From the NCBI RefSeq assembly GCF_036429475.1, contig NZ_CP144125.1, forward strand, positions 1,736,001 to 1,800,000: a stretch of 64,000 nucleotides of DNA, written 5' to 3'. Position 1 is the first letter of the stretch. Each line of letters opens with the position of its first letter. Under the pieces are notes generated by a model. The model did no database searches, was not told the origin of the DNA, and saw only the letters and a list, made by a program, of their open reading frames with translations. Shown here in pieces: positions 52,754-60,865 of this stretch. The position numbers and the translations under genes were made by a program. This DNA comes from Halalkalicoccus sp. CGA53 (GTDB lineage Archaea > Halobacteriota > Halobacteria > Halobacteriales > Halalkalicoccaceae).

Positions 52754-52762
52754 GCTTATACG
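52754..52762 (-). promoter_or_regulatory. TATA box of dhaLM
   Basis: On the minus strand CGTATAAGC is centred 27 bases from the dhaL ATG at 52731, an ideal leaderless position. It gives dhaLM a promoter of its own inside the dhaKLM cluster. Confidence 0.6.
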
Positions 52763-52837
52763 GACTGCTGTACGTCATTTCCGGAGCAACCGCGACCGTC
52801 CTGCGGTTTCATCGGTAAATCGTCACGGCAGACCGTA

Positions 52838-53845
52838 TTAGTCCCCACCGACGACCGTCATCGCCGGGGTGTCGACCGGGTACGCGAGCAGTTGCTTCAG
52901 CTCCTCGCTGAGCTCCAGAACCGTGATCGAACAGCCACACATGTCCAGCGAGGTCATGTAGTCGCCGACCCAGGCGTCCCAGGTCCCGATCCCCTGCTCG
53001 CCGAGGAGTCCCTGGAGCCGCCGGTTCACCACGTAGAGCTCCATCAGCGGGGTTCCGCCCATCCCGTTGACGATCGTCGCGACCTCCGCACCCTCTTCCA
53101 GTTCGAGGTCGTCGAGGACGTGGCTCGCGAGCTCCTCGGTCACCTCGTCCGCGCTCATCACCCCGGTTCGCTCGACGCCCGGCTCGCCGTGGATGCCGAT
53201 GCCGAGTTCGATCTCCTCGTCTCCCAGCTCGAACGTCGGCTCGCCCTTCTCGGGCGTCGTACAGGAGGTGAGCGCCATCCCCATCGTCCCGGCGCGGTCG
53301 TTCACCTCCTCCGCGATCGCCTTCACGTCCGCGAGGTCGTCGCCGCGGTGGGCCGCCGCGCCGGCGGCCTTGTGGACGAAGATCGTCCCGCAGACGCCGC
53401 GCCGACCGGAGGTGTAGAGCGAGTCCTCGACCGCGACGTCGTCGTCCACTACCACCGAATCGACCTCGACGTCCCCCTCCAGCTCCGCGAGCTCCATCGC
53501 CGTCTCGAAGTTCATCACGTCGCCCTCGTAGTTCTTCACCACACAGAGCACGCCGCTCCCGCCGTCACAGGCGCTCACCAACTCGCCCAGCTCGTCGGCG
53601 GTCGGGGAAGTGAACACCTCGCCCGCCGCCGCCCCGTCGAGCATCCCCTCGCCGACGTAGCCCGCGTGCGTCGGCTCGTGACCGCTGCCCCCACCCGAGA
53701 CGATCCCCACTTTTCCCGAGACCGGCCCGTCCGAGCGAACGAGCACCTCCGTCCCCTCCAGTCGCCCGAGTCCCGAATGCGCCGCCACCATCCCGTCGAG
53801 CATCTCGCTCACGACCGCCCCCGGCTCGTTGATCAGTTTCTTCAT
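52838..53845 (-). CDS. dhaK: Dihydroxyacetone kinase substrate-binding subunit DhaK
   Basis: A 335-residue subunit that binds dihydroxyacetone covalently through a His, seen in GIGIHGEPGVER (about residue 211). Other conserved stretches are MKKLINEPGAVVSEMLDG at the start, VSGGGSGHEPTHAGYVG and VVKNYEGDVMNFE. The phosphate donor is DhaL-bound ATP recharged by DhaM. The start is the ATG at 53845; a GTG- or ATG-led extension to 53872 is not family-like. It heads the dhaKLM cluster and, with GldA at 40113, would channel glycerol to dihydroxyacetone phosphate. Confidence 0.93.
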   Translation of the reverse strand: MKKLINEPGAVVSEMLDGMVAAHSGLGRLEGTEVLVRSDGPVSGKVGIVSGGGSGHEPTHAGYVGEGMLDGAAAGEVFTSPTADELGELVSACDGGSGVLCVVKNYEGDVMNFETAMELAELEGDVEVDSVVVDDDVAVEDSLYTSGRRGVCGTIFVHKAAGAAAHRGDDLADVKAIAEEVNDRAGTMGMALTSCTTPEKGEPTFELGDEEIELGIGIHGEPGVERTGVMSADEVTEELASHVLDDLELEEGAEVATIVNGMGGTPLMELYVVNRRLQGLLGEQGIGTWDAWVGDYMTSLDMCGCSITVLELSEELKQLLAYPVDTPAMTVVGGD

Positions 53846-53920
53846 GGCTCTCCTCGGGTGTGAACTCCGCACACACCGGGTTAAGCGTTACTCGCACCGG
53901 GCGGGGTGACAGTAACCGAT

Positions 53921-54898
53921 TCAGAGGCCGACGATCGTCCCGACCTCCTCGGCGATCGCCCGCTCGAAGAGGTGTTCGGCAGCCGCCGCGTCGAGGATCG
54001 CCGACCCGACGCTCTCGACGAGGACGATCTCCCCCACCTCGCGGCTCCACTCCGCGGAGAGCACGTCCGAGAGCGGGATGAGCTCCTCCACACGGAGCCC
54101 CGTCTCCCTGATGTCGCCCGTCTCTACGACCTCCTCCGGCACGTCCGCGATCACGGCCGCCGCCCGGTCGACGGTCTCCGAATCGATCTCGCGCATCTCC
54201 GCGGAGAACGCGCCGACGGCGATCACGACCGTTCCGGCCGAGAGCGCCGCACCCGGGAACACGGGTTCGGTCGCCGTGGTCGCCGTGACGACGACGTCCG
54301 CCTCGCTCACCGCGTCCGCGGGCGAGTCGACGGCCGTCACGTGAGCGTCTAGTTCCCCGTCCAGATCGACAGCACACTCGTTCTTCGAGTCGCTCGGGGA
54401 GTAGATCCGAATCGAACGCACCGTCGAACCGGCGGCGATCGCTCGGCTCTGCCAGCGCGCCTGCACGCCCGCGCCGATCACCCCGAGGTCGATCGGTCCC
54501 TCGCAGAGCGCGCGCGCCGCTACCCCGCCGATACAGCCCGTCCGAGCGTTCGTCACCAGCGTCCCTGCCGTGTACGCCACCGGCTGGCCCGTCTCGGCGT
54601 CGGTGAGCGCGATCTGTGCGTTCACGGTGGGGAGTCCACGCTCGGCGTTTCCGGGGTGGACGCTCGCGAGCTTCGTCGCGTAGTGGTCTCTCCCGTGGAT
54701 GTACGCCGGCATCGTCAGCCCCGTTCCGAGCGGCCCCTCCCCCCGGAGTCCCTTCCCGACCGGGAAGTGAGGTCTGTCGGGTCTGACGGTCTCGCCCCGG
54801 CCGTCGGCGAGAAAGGCCTCCTCGACCACCGAGAGCAGCTCCGGGAGCGAGAGCAGGTCGTCGATCTCCTCCTCCGAGAGGACGCGAACGTCGGTCAT
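53921..54898 (-). CDS. Ornithine cyclodeaminase/mu-crystallin family protein
   Basis: A 325-residue NAD(P)-binding protein. The substrate-side motif YATKLASVHPGNAERGLPTV (about 73-92) contains the active-site Lys, and the Rossmann motif is GVIGAGVQARWQ (about 140-151). Members act as ornithine cyclodeaminase, alanine dehydrogenase or delta1-pyrroline-2-carboxylate/ketimine reductase. The sequence does not choose between these. It is divergent from a FAD-dependent amine oxidase gene with only 82 bases between them, which favours an imino/amino-acid role. A TATA-like TCTTAGA (54921-54927) lies 26 bases upstream. Confidence 0.85.
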   Translation of the reverse strand: MTDVRVLSEEEIDDLLSLPELLSVVEEAFLADGRGETVRPDRPHFPVGKGLRGEGPLGTGLTMPAYIHGRDHYATKLASVHPGNAERGLPTVNAQIALTDAETGQPVAYTAGTLVTNARTGCIGGVAARALCEGPIDLGVIGAGVQARWQSRAIAAGSTVRSIRIYSPSDSKNECAVDLDGELDAHVTAVDSPADAVSEADVVVTATTATEPVFPGAALSAGTVVIAVGAFSAEMREIDSETVDRAAAVIADVPEEVVETGDIRETGLRVEELIPLSDVLSAEWSREVGEIVLVESVGSAILDAAAAEHLFERAIAEEVGTIVGL

Positions 54899-54980
54899 GA
54901 ACTCCGTTCTCCGTCCGGTGTCTTAGAGGGTGGTGACCGCTTCGCGAGCGGTTATTAGCGTCCGACCACGAACGGGGGGT
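54899..54980. promoter_or_regulatory. Divergent promoters of the cyclodeaminase-family and FAD-oxidase genes
   Basis: TCTAAGA on the minus strand (54921-54927) is 26 bases from the ATG at 54898. GTTATTAG (54951-54958) is 27 bases from the ATG at 54981 on the plus strand. Both fit leaderless haloarchaeal promoters in an 82-base gap, so co-regulation is likely. Confidence 0.55.
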
Positions 54981-56123
54981 ATGGACGTCGCGATCGTCGG
55001 CGGGGGGATCGTCGGGCTGGCGAGCGCGTACGAACTCGCCCGGCACGACTGTGCGGTCACCGTCTTCGAGAAGGGATCGCTCGGTATGGGATCCACCGCC
55101 CGGGCAGCCGGCGGCATCCGGAAACAGTTCTCGACGAGGGTGAACGTGGAGCTCTCGCTCGCGAGCATCCCCACGTGGGACTCCTTCGAGGAACGTTTCG
55201 GCGTGGACATCGCCTTCCGCCGCCACGGCTACCTCTTTCTCGCACGCGAGGGAGCCACCGAGGAGACGCTCCGCGAGAACGTCTCGATGCAGAACGATCT
55301 CGGAGTACCCTCGGAGCTCCTCTCGCCCGAGGAGGCACGCGGACACTGTCCTGGCCTTCGTGCCGACCGGTTCCGAGCCTGCTCGTACTGCGCGAGCGAC
55401 GGTATCGCCGACCCGAACCTGGCGGTACAGGGCTACGCACAGGCTGTCCGCGAGGCGGGCGTCGAGGTCCGGACGAAGACGGCCGTCACCGAACTCCTGA
55501 CGGAGGACGGGCGCGTGACGGGACTCGTCGCCGACGGCGAGCACGTCGACGCGGATCGGGTCGTCCTGGCCGCTGGCGCGTGGTCCCGGAAACTCGCTCG
55601 GTCCGTGGATCTCGACCTCCCGATCGCACCGAGACGTCGCTCCATCGCCGTCGTCGATCCCGAGTCTCCAGTCCCCGAAACGGACCCGCTCACGGCGGAT
55701 CTCGACACGGGGGCGTACTTCCTGCCCGAACGAGAGGGTATCGCGTTCGTCGGCGGACAGATCGGCGAGGACCCGGACGTCGACCCCGATAGCTACGGCG
55801 AAGGGATCGAGATGCTGTGGGCAGCGGAGGCCGTCGAGCGCGCGGGCGATCTCGCGACCTACTTCGGCCCCGATTCCCGGATCCGACGGGGCTGGTCCGG
55901 GCTCTACGCCGTCACGCCAGACAGCTATCCGGTGATCGAGGAGAGCCTGCCCGGACTGATCACCGCCGCCGGTTTTTCCGGGCACGGCTTCATGCACGCG
56001 CCCGCGACGGGGACGATCGTTTCAGAACTCGTGACCGAGAGAGAGGCCGCCACCGTGGACATCGCGCCGCTTTCGAGCGACCGGTTCGAGGAGGACGTCC
56101 GAGCCGAACGGAACGTGGTGTGA
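54981..56123 (+). CDS. FAD-dependent amine/amino-acid oxidoreductase (DadA/sarcosine oxidase-like)
   Basis: A 380-residue flavoprotein of the DAO family. The dinucleotide motif at the very start is VAIVGGGIVGLASAYELA, followed by GSTARAAGGIRKQFSTR, the flavin contact loop. VVLAAGAWSRKLA and, near the end, GLYAVTPDSYPVIEE and AAGFSGHGFMHAP complete the pattern of D-amino-acid/sarcosine/glycine oxidases and dehydrogenases. It would produce an imine that the divergent cyclodeaminase-family reductase could use (inference). The start at 54981 is fixed by the Rossmann motif and the TATA box. It is convergent with the aminotransferase gene. Confidence 0.85.
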   Translation: MDVAIVGGGIVGLASAYELARHDCAVTVFEKGSLGMGSTARAAGGIRKQFSTRVNVELSLASIPTWDSFEERFGVDIAFRRHGYLFLAREGATEETLRENVSMQNDLGVPSELLSPEEARGHCPGLRADRFRACSYCASDGIADPNLAVQGYAQAVREAGVEVRTKTAVTELLTEDGRVTGLVADGEHVDADRVVLAAGAWSRKLARSVDLDLPIAPRRRSIAVVDPESPVPETDPLTADLDTGAYFLPEREGIAFVGGQIGEDPDVDPDSYGEGIEMLWAAEAVERAGDLATYFGPDSRIRRGWSGLYAVTPDSYPVIEESLPGLITAAGFSGHGFMHAPATGTIVSELVTEREAATVDIAPLSSDRFEEDVRAERNVV

Positions 56124-56136
56124 CCCGAACCACCGA

Positions 56137-57276
56137 TCAGCGTCCTTGTAGATACGCCTCGATCCGATCCGCTGCCTCGCGAAGGCTCGCCATTCCCGTC
56201 GCGTACGATACCCTGAGATGGCCGGCGCCGCCCTCGCCGAAGACCGATCCCGGGACCACCGCGACCCCCTGTTCCTCCAACAACCCCTCGGCGAACGCGT
56301 CGTCGTCGCCGGGCACCTCGGGAAAGAGGTAAAAGGCCCCTTTCGCCTCGAAACAGGACAGCCCCATCTCGGAGAAGCGCGCGAGCATGTAGTGACGCCG
56401 GCGGTCGAACGCGCCGACCATCTCCCGCACGTCGTCCCCGCAGTCCCGGAGCGCCGCCAGCGCGGCGTACTGGGCGGTCGTCGGCGCCGAGAGCATCGCG
56501 TACTGGTGGACCCGGTTCATCGCGGCGATTCCACTCGGTGGTCCGAGCGCGTAGCCGAGCCTGAGCCCCGTCATCGCGTACGCCTTCGAGAAGCCGTTGA
56601 AGACGATCGTCCGCTCGCGCATGCCCTCGCAGGCCGCGATCGAGGCGTGTTCGCCCTCGTAGGTCAGGTCGGCGTAGATCTCGTCCGAGAGTACCAGCAG
56701 GTCGTGCTCGCGGGCGAACCGGGCGACCTCCTCGATCTCACCCCGGTCCATCACCGCCCCGGTGGGGTTGTTCGGGTAACAGAGCATCAGCACCGACGCC
56801 TCCCCCGCGCCCGCCCGCTCCAGTGCGTCGTAGGTGAGGGTGAAGGCCTCCTCCTCGCGCGTCGGCACGGGGAGCACCTCGCCCCCGGCGAAGACCACCC
56901 CGGGCTCGTAGGAGATGTACGCCGGCTGGGCGACGGCCACTAGATCACCGGGATCGACGAACGCGCGGAGCGCGACGTCGACCGCCTCGCTCACGCCCGT
57001 CGTCACCAGCACCTCCTCGCTCGGATCGTAGGAGAAGCCGTAGCGGGTGACGTGGTCGGCGATCTCATCCCGGAGCTCTCTCAGACCCCGGTTCGCGGTG
57101 TAGGAGGTCCTCCCGGCCTCGAGACTCGCGATGGCCGCCTCGCGGGCGGCCCACGGCGCGGCGAAGTCGGGCTCGCCCACGCCGAGCGAGATCACGTCCT
57201 CTCGCTCCTCGGCGAGTTCGAAGAACCTGCGGATGCCCGACGGTCCGACCCGCTCGACGCGTTCGGCCCGTCTCAT
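56137..57276 (-). CDS. Class I/II pyridoxal-phosphate aminotransferase
   Basis: A 379-residue fold-type I aminotransferase. Signatures are SLGVGEPDFAAPWAAREAAI at the N-terminus, YTANRGLRELRDEIA, CYPNNPTGAVM, DEIYADLTYEG, and the PLP-binding Lys in FNGFSKAYAMTGLRLGY. A conserved Arg near the C-terminus (HLRVSYATG) binds the substrate carboxylate. Aspartate, alanine or aromatic aminotransferase activity are all possible. Its ATG overlaps the stop of the upstream Lrp-family gene by four bases, so it is probably under that regulator's control. Confidence 0.9.
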   Translation of the reverse strand: MRRAERVERVGPSGIRRFFELAEEREDVISLGVGEPDFAAPWAAREAAIASLEAGRTSYTANRGLRELRDEIADHVTRYGFSYDPSEEVLVTTGVSEAVDVALRAFVDPGDLVAVAQPAYISYEPGVVFAGGEVLPVPTREEEAFTLTYDALERAGAGEASVLMLCYPNNPTGAVMDRGEIEEVARFAREHDLLVLSDEIYADLTYEGEHASIAACEGMRERTIVFNGFSKAYAMTGLRLGYALGPPSGIAAMNRVHQYAMLSAPTTAQYAALAALRDCGDDVREMVGAFDRRRHYMLARFSEMGLSCFEAKGAFYLFPEVPGDDDAFAEGLLEEQGVAVVPGSVFGEGGAGHLRVSYATGMASLREAADRIEAYLQGR

Positions 57277-57761
57277 GGCGAAACCGAGAGCCGGTCGTCG
57301 TCGTGGCCGTCGCGGAGCTCGATCCCTCGCTCCTTGTACGTGTCCATCACGAAGTGGGTGACAGTCTGGGTGACCTCGGGGACGGGTGCGACCTTCTCCG
57401 AGACGAACCGCGAGATCTCACGGACGGTGTCGGCTTCGACCTGCATCAGGAAGTCGAAGTCGCCGCTGACGAGCCGGAGGTCCGTGACCTGCGGGAACCG
57501 CGCGATCCGCATCGCGATCTCCTCGTACCCCGTCTCGCGGTCGAGCGTGACGTTGAGTTCGACCGCCGCCTGCGCGCGCTCTTGGTCCGTCCGCTCCCAG
57601 TCCACGATCGCCTGGTAGCCCCGCACGATCCCCTCGTCCTCGAGCGTGGCGATCCCGTCTTCTACCTCTTCCTGGCTCATTCCGAGCTGTCGGGCGAGGT
57701 TTTCGCTCTCCGTCCGGGCGTTCTCGCGGAGGGCTTCGAGTAGCTTGCGGCTCGCGTCCAT
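57273..57761 (-). CDS. Lrp/AsnC family transcriptional regulator
   Basis: A 162-residue regulator: N-terminal HTH (LLEALRENARTESENLARQ, then LGMSQEEVEDGIATLEDEG) and a RAM domain (LRLVSGDFDFLMQVEADT). The ligand-binding end is HFVMDTYKERGIEL. The recognition helix is unusual in having Glu/Glu (SQEEVEDG) where DNA-contacting residues are normal, so DNA binding may be weak or modified. It is coupled by an ATGA overlap to the aminotransferase gene. A TATA-like CTTAAC at about 57785-57790 lies 26 bases before the ATG. Confidence 0.87.
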   Translation of the reverse strand: MDASRKLLEALRENARTESENLARQLGMSQEEVEDGIATLEDEGIVRGYQAIVDWERTDQERAQAAVELNVTLDRETGYEEIAMRIARFPQVTDLRLVSGDFDFLMQVEADTVREISRFVSEKVAPVPEVTQTVTHFVMDTYKERGIELRDGHDDDRLSVSP

Positions 57762-57779
57762 ACTCCCCCCTCCGCGGTG

Positions 57780-58000
57780 AGCGAGTTAAGTGTTGGAGAA
57801 CCTCCAGCCACGTCGACGAACGGGAGGTCGAGGGTGACGCCGGTGGCATCCTCGCCCGTCAGGGAGAGGTACCCCTCGACGAACTCCGTACCGATCCGTC
57901 CGGGCGCGACGGCGTTCGCCGAATCCCTTCACCAGCTGGTTCGAGCGCCGCCGCTCGGACTCGCTACCCGTGACGAACACGACGCTATCGTCGTAGTCGT
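57780..58000 (-). pseudogene. Decayed short-chain dehydrogenase (SDR) fragment
   Basis: On the minus strand one frame at about 57961-57999 reads YDDSVVFVTGS, the first strand and TG of an SDR Rossmann fold. Another frame at 57785-57925 reads DSANAVAPGRIGTEFVEGYL, followed by SLTGEDATGVTLDLPFVDV and AGG, the post-active-site and C-terminal part of an SDR (NAVAPGxIxT...TGxTLxVDGG). The cofactor Gly motif, the Asn/Ser/Tyr/Lys catalytic centre and the middle 150 residues are missing and a stop lies between, so the gene is dead. It overlaps the promoter of the Lrp gene. Confidence 0.5.
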
Positions 58001-58251
58001 ACCGTGGACGTGTCGTACCCGCTGGACGACGGGCCGGGAGAAGAACCCTCGCGTCGTCCGAACCCTGTGGAGTGCCTCGTTCGGATACACGTCGGCCCGG
58101 CGACGTGTGTTCGTTCCCATAGCTAATAAAACCCGTTCAAACACGCTCGAAGTTTACGCATACGGCGATCGAAAACGCGGAGCTACGCAGGAGCACGGTG
58201 TCTCCGCACGTGTCACTCGTTCACAGTCTAAAATACGTCTTCTGGCCCGCC
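58001..58251. other. AT-rich intergenic stretch, no gene seen
   Basis: These 251 bases follow the end of the enolase-superfamily gene. They are more AT-rich than usual (CTAATAAAACCC near 58122, CTAAAATACG near 58228). Short open frames on both strands have no family-like segments. The minus-strand run TTTTATTAG near 58124-58132 could be a promoter for the vanished SDR gene. Confidence 0.4.
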
Positions 58252-59430
58252 CTACACCTCGCCGTACCCGTGTGAGACGACCTCGTTCGCCTCGATGTAC
58301 TCCCAGTCGTACTCGACCCCGAGTCCGGGGCCATCGGGCACCGGGACCGTTCCGTTCGAGCTGATCGCGTCGAGCTGATCGGAGTACTCACCCTCGTAGA
58401 CCGGCGGCTGCGTGTTCGCACAGTCCGGGTGGACGAGCGCGAGTTCGTAGTAGTTGGCGTTGCGCGTCGCGGCGATGCAGTGACGCTGGGCGGGGCCGGG
58501 CGCGTGGAACTCGACGTCGAGGCCCAACCCCTCCGCGACCCGCGTGCGTTTCATCGCGCCGGTGATGCCGCCGTCGTACTCGGGGTCCGCCCGGGCGAAG
58601 TCGGTCGCGCCGTTCGCGAGGAAGTCGGTGTACGGCTCGAGCCCCCTGACGTGCTCGGTCAGGAGAAGCGGCGTGTCGAGCAGCTCTCGTAGTTTCCCGT
58701 GGGAATGCTGGCTGATCCCTCCATCCCTGTACGGGTCCTCGTACCAGAAGAAGCCCGCCTCGTCACACGTTCTGCCGACCGCGAGGGCGTCGGCGAACGT
58801 CTCGTACTCGCAGGCCGGATCGTACATCAGGTCCATCTCGCTCCCGACGCGCTCTCCCACCGCCGTCACCGTCTCGACCTCTCGATCGATATCGCGGGCC
58901 TCGTCACTGCCTCCCCAGCCGTGGATCTTGAACCCCGGGTAGCCCATCCCCAGACACTCCTCGGCGAAGTCGGCGAACGCCTCCGGCGAGTCGAGGCCGC
59001 CGTTGTCGTCGGCGTGATACGTCGACGCGTAGGTCGGGAGTTCGGTTCGGTAGGTGCCGAGCAGTTCGTGGATCGGCGCGTCGTAGTGTTTCCCCGCGAT
59101 ATCCCAGAGAGCGATGTCGAGCGGTCCGATCCCCATTCGGTCGTACTTCCTGAGCGCGCGCTTGATCTCGCTCCAGTGGCGCTCGCGCTCGAACGGGTCC
59201 CTTCCAACGAGATACTTCGCGTACTTCCTGACCTGGTCGGGTGCCGTGGAGGTCGCGAGGACGTACTCTCCCGTAACATCGAGGTCGGTGTGGACGCGGA
59301 TCGCGAGCTGTGAGGTCTCGAGGGTGTGTCCGGGCTCGTAGACGAGGTTGAAGCCGAGGTCGTCGGTGCCGACGTCCTCCAGTTCGTAGGCGAACTCGGT
59401 CAGTTCGATGCCGGTGATCGTCGGTGCCAT
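58252..59430 (-). CDS. Enolase-superfamily (mandelate racemase/muconate-lactonising-like) enzyme
   Basis: A 392-residue enzyme with an N-terminal capping domain and a C-terminal TIM barrel. Metal ligands at the ends of barrel strands can be placed in DLMYDPACEYE (Asp), FFWYEDPYRDGG (Glu) and LTEHVRG (Glu). GFKIHGWGG supplies the Lys-x-His-like acid/base pair near strand two, and VEFHAPGPAQRH lies near strand seven. Typical reactions are sugar-acid dehydration or epimerisation; the substrate is unknown. The ATG at 59430 lies 27 bases after TAATAAAT (59453-59460). Upstream frames to 59805 are rejected. Confidence 0.87.
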   Translation of the reverse strand: MAPTITGIELTEFAYELEDVGTDDLGFNLVYEPGHTLETSQLAIRVHTDLDVTGEYVLATSTAPDQVRKYAKYLVGRDPFERERHWSEIKRALRKYDRMGIGPLDIALWDIAGKHYDAPIHELLGTYRTELPTYASTYHADDNGGLDSPEAFADFAEECLGMGYPGFKIHGWGGSDEARDIDREVETVTAVGERVGSEMDLMYDPACEYETFADALAVGRTCDEAGFFWYEDPYRDGGISQHSHGKLRELLDTPLLLTEHVRGLEPYTDFLANGATDFARADPEYDGGITGAMKRTRVAEGLGLDVEFHAPGPAQRHCIAATRNANYYELALVHPDCANTQPPVYEGEYSDQLDAISSNGTVPVPDGPGLGVEYDWEYIEANEVVSHGYGEV

Positions 59431-59452
59431 ACCGACCCCGCGAGCGCCCGGG

Positions 59453-59460
59453 TAATAAAT
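59453..59460 (-). promoter_or_regulatory. TATA box of the enolase-superfamily gene
   Basis: ATTTATTA on the minus strand is centred 27 bases from the ATG at 59430. It lies in an 82-base divergent gap shared with the thioredoxin-like gene at 59513. Confidence 0.6.
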
Positions 59461-59512
59461 TCCGGTCCGGAGCGGCCGAACCGTTTTGCATCCACCGTCC
59501 GTAGGGTCGCCC

Positions 59513-60076
59513 ATGGCACTCGTCGACTCCGAGACCGAACTGGACCACGGCGACGTCGCCCCGGACTTCGAGCTTCCGGGGGTCGACGGCGAGACGCACA
59601 GTGTAGCGTCGTTCTCGGACAACGAAGCGTTGCTCGTGGTGTTCACCTGCAACCACTGTCCGTACGCGAAGGCGAAGTTCGAGACGCTGAACGACCTGGC
59701 CGCCGAGTACGACGAGGTGGCGGTCGTCGGGATCAACCCCAACAGTACGGAGATCAAACCCGAGGACTCCTTCGAGCGGATGGTCGAGCTAGTCGAGGAC
59801 GGCACGATCGCCTACGACGCCTACCTCAGGGACGAGTCCCAGGAGGTCGCGGCGGCCTACGGCGCGGAGTGCACGCCCGATCCGTTCCTGTTCGCGAGAG
59901 AGGACCGGGAGTTCCGGCTGGTGTATCACGGCAGGCTCGACGACGCGATGAACCCCGAGGACGAGCCGACCGAACACACGATTCACGAGGCGATCGAGAG
60001 CGCGCTCGCGGGCGAGGCGGTCGACGTCGAGGAGGTACCCTCGCGGGGCTGTTCGATCAAGTGGGACGAGGAGTAG
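59513..60076 (+). CDS. Thioredoxin-fold (AhpC/TSA-Redoxin) family protein
   Basis: A 187-residue protein. After GDVAPDFELPGVDGETHSV, the usual peroxiredoxin/TlpA start, comes FTCNHCPYAKAKFETLND with a CxxC redox pair (Cys-Asn-His-Cys). The conserved VGINPNSTEIKPEDS and a cis-Pro region (CTPDPFLF) follow, and a C-terminal Cys (SRGCSIKW) could act as a resolving residue. No signal peptide is seen, so it is cytoplasmic. This layout is the large cyano/haloarchaeal thioredoxin-like family of unknown partner. The start is the ATG at 59513. Confidence 0.85.
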   Translation: MALVDSETELDHGDVAPDFELPGVDGETHSVASFSDNEALLVVFTCNHCPYAKAKFETLNDLAAEYDEVAVVGINPNSTEIKPEDSFERMVELVEDGTIAYDAYLRDESQEVAAAYGAECTPDPFLFAREDREFRLVYHGRLDDAMNPEDEPTEHTIHEAIESALAGEAVDVEEVPSRGCSIKWDEE

Positions 60077-60223
60077 CGGGCTCGCGGTCGCCCGATCGTT
60101 AAACGGGTAGATCGCTTCTACTCGATCGACCGAACGCTCCGACGGTCGTCTCGATACCCGGGTCCGTCCCGGGCAGCGACCGACACGGCCAACACTTACA
60201 ACGCCCGACGGCGAGGTGAGGGT

Positions 60224-60367
60224 ATGGTTCAGGTCGAACTCTCGGAGGAGACGATCGAACGGCTCGACACGCTCAGGGAGGAAGAGGAGTCCTACGACGA
60301 ACTCGTGACCGAGCTGATCAACATCTACGAGGCGAGCGAGCGGACGCTCTTTCACTCCGGCGGCTGA
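60224..60367 (+). CDS. Small conserved protein (DUF7557-like, 47 residues)
   Basis: A 47-residue protein: MVQVELSEETIERLDTLREE, then ESYDELVTELINIYEASERT and LFHSGG. The N-terminal strand plus two helices resemble ribbon-helix-helix antitoxin-like proteins (VxLSEETxxRLDxLR...SYDExV), and the end matches what I remember of haloarchaeal DUF7557. It may bind DNA as a dimer. A TATA-like ACTTACA at about 60194-60200 is 27 bases upstream. It overlaps the 3' end of the DUF5799-like gene by 16 bases. Confidence 0.72.
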   Translation: MVQVELSEETIERLDTLREEEESYDELVTELINIYEASERTLFHSGG

Positions 60368-60825
60368 TCGGTCTCCTCGGCCGCCATCTCGCAGATCCGC
60401 ACCCAGCGCCCGCCCTCTTCGAGTCGTGTCTGGAGCGCCGCCGCGTAGTCGTCGAGGAGGGTTTCCGCCTCCGCGAGGCGATCCGCGTCGACATCCCCGT
60501 CGCTCCCGCCGAGGCCGAGCGCGCCCTTGATCGACGAGAGCAGTCCACCGCCGCCGCTGCCGTCGTCACCCTCGATCGCCCCGCCGGCGGCCATCTGCTT
60601 CTCGATCCGATCGAGTTCGGGCATGATCTGTGGCACCTTGCTCGCGTCGGCCGAGAGCTCTGCTTTCGCCGGCAGCTCCGGCTCCTCGATCTCGAACTCG
60701 GCGGCGGTCATGATCAGCCCCCACTGCTGGGAGGAGAACCCCGAGTTCTGCACCCGTTCGGCGAACTCTCGGTCGGTCGCCATCCGCTCGCCGACGATCC
60801 GGTCCATCCACTGCGGTCTGCTCAT
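60352..60825 (-). CDS. DUF5799-like haloarchaeal protein
   Basis: A 157-residue soluble protein. Its N-terminal signature WMDRIVGERMATDREFAERV and SGFSSQQWGLIMTAAEFEI (about 24-45) match my memory of haloarchaeal DUF5799. The middle contains a Gly/Ser-rich flexible stretch (DGSGGGGLLSSIKGALGLGG) between helical parts. KVPQIMPELDRIEKQM and a C-terminal helix pair complete it. The start is the ATG at 60825; the open frame extends upstream through the OsmC gene but is not real there. It is convergent with the 47-residue gene. Confidence 0.7.
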   Translation of the reverse strand: MSRPQWMDRIVGERMATDREFAERVQNSGFSSQQWGLIMTAAEFEIEEPELPAKAELSADASKVPQIMPELDRIEKQMAAGGAIEGDDGSGGGGLLSSIKGALGLGGSDGDVDADRLAEAETLLDDYAAALQTRLEEGGRWVRICEMAAEETDQPPE

Positions 60826-60865
60826 AGCTCCCGTTCGGCGCTCGGAGAAAAAAGCCGTTCCCGTC

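Noticed and set aside
53565-55997. An 810-codon minus-strand open frame
   Set aside because: It crosses parts of dhaK, the cyclodeaminase-family gene and the antisense of the FAD oxidase. Its translation is low-complexity Arg/Gly/Asp. The shorter real genes explain the region.
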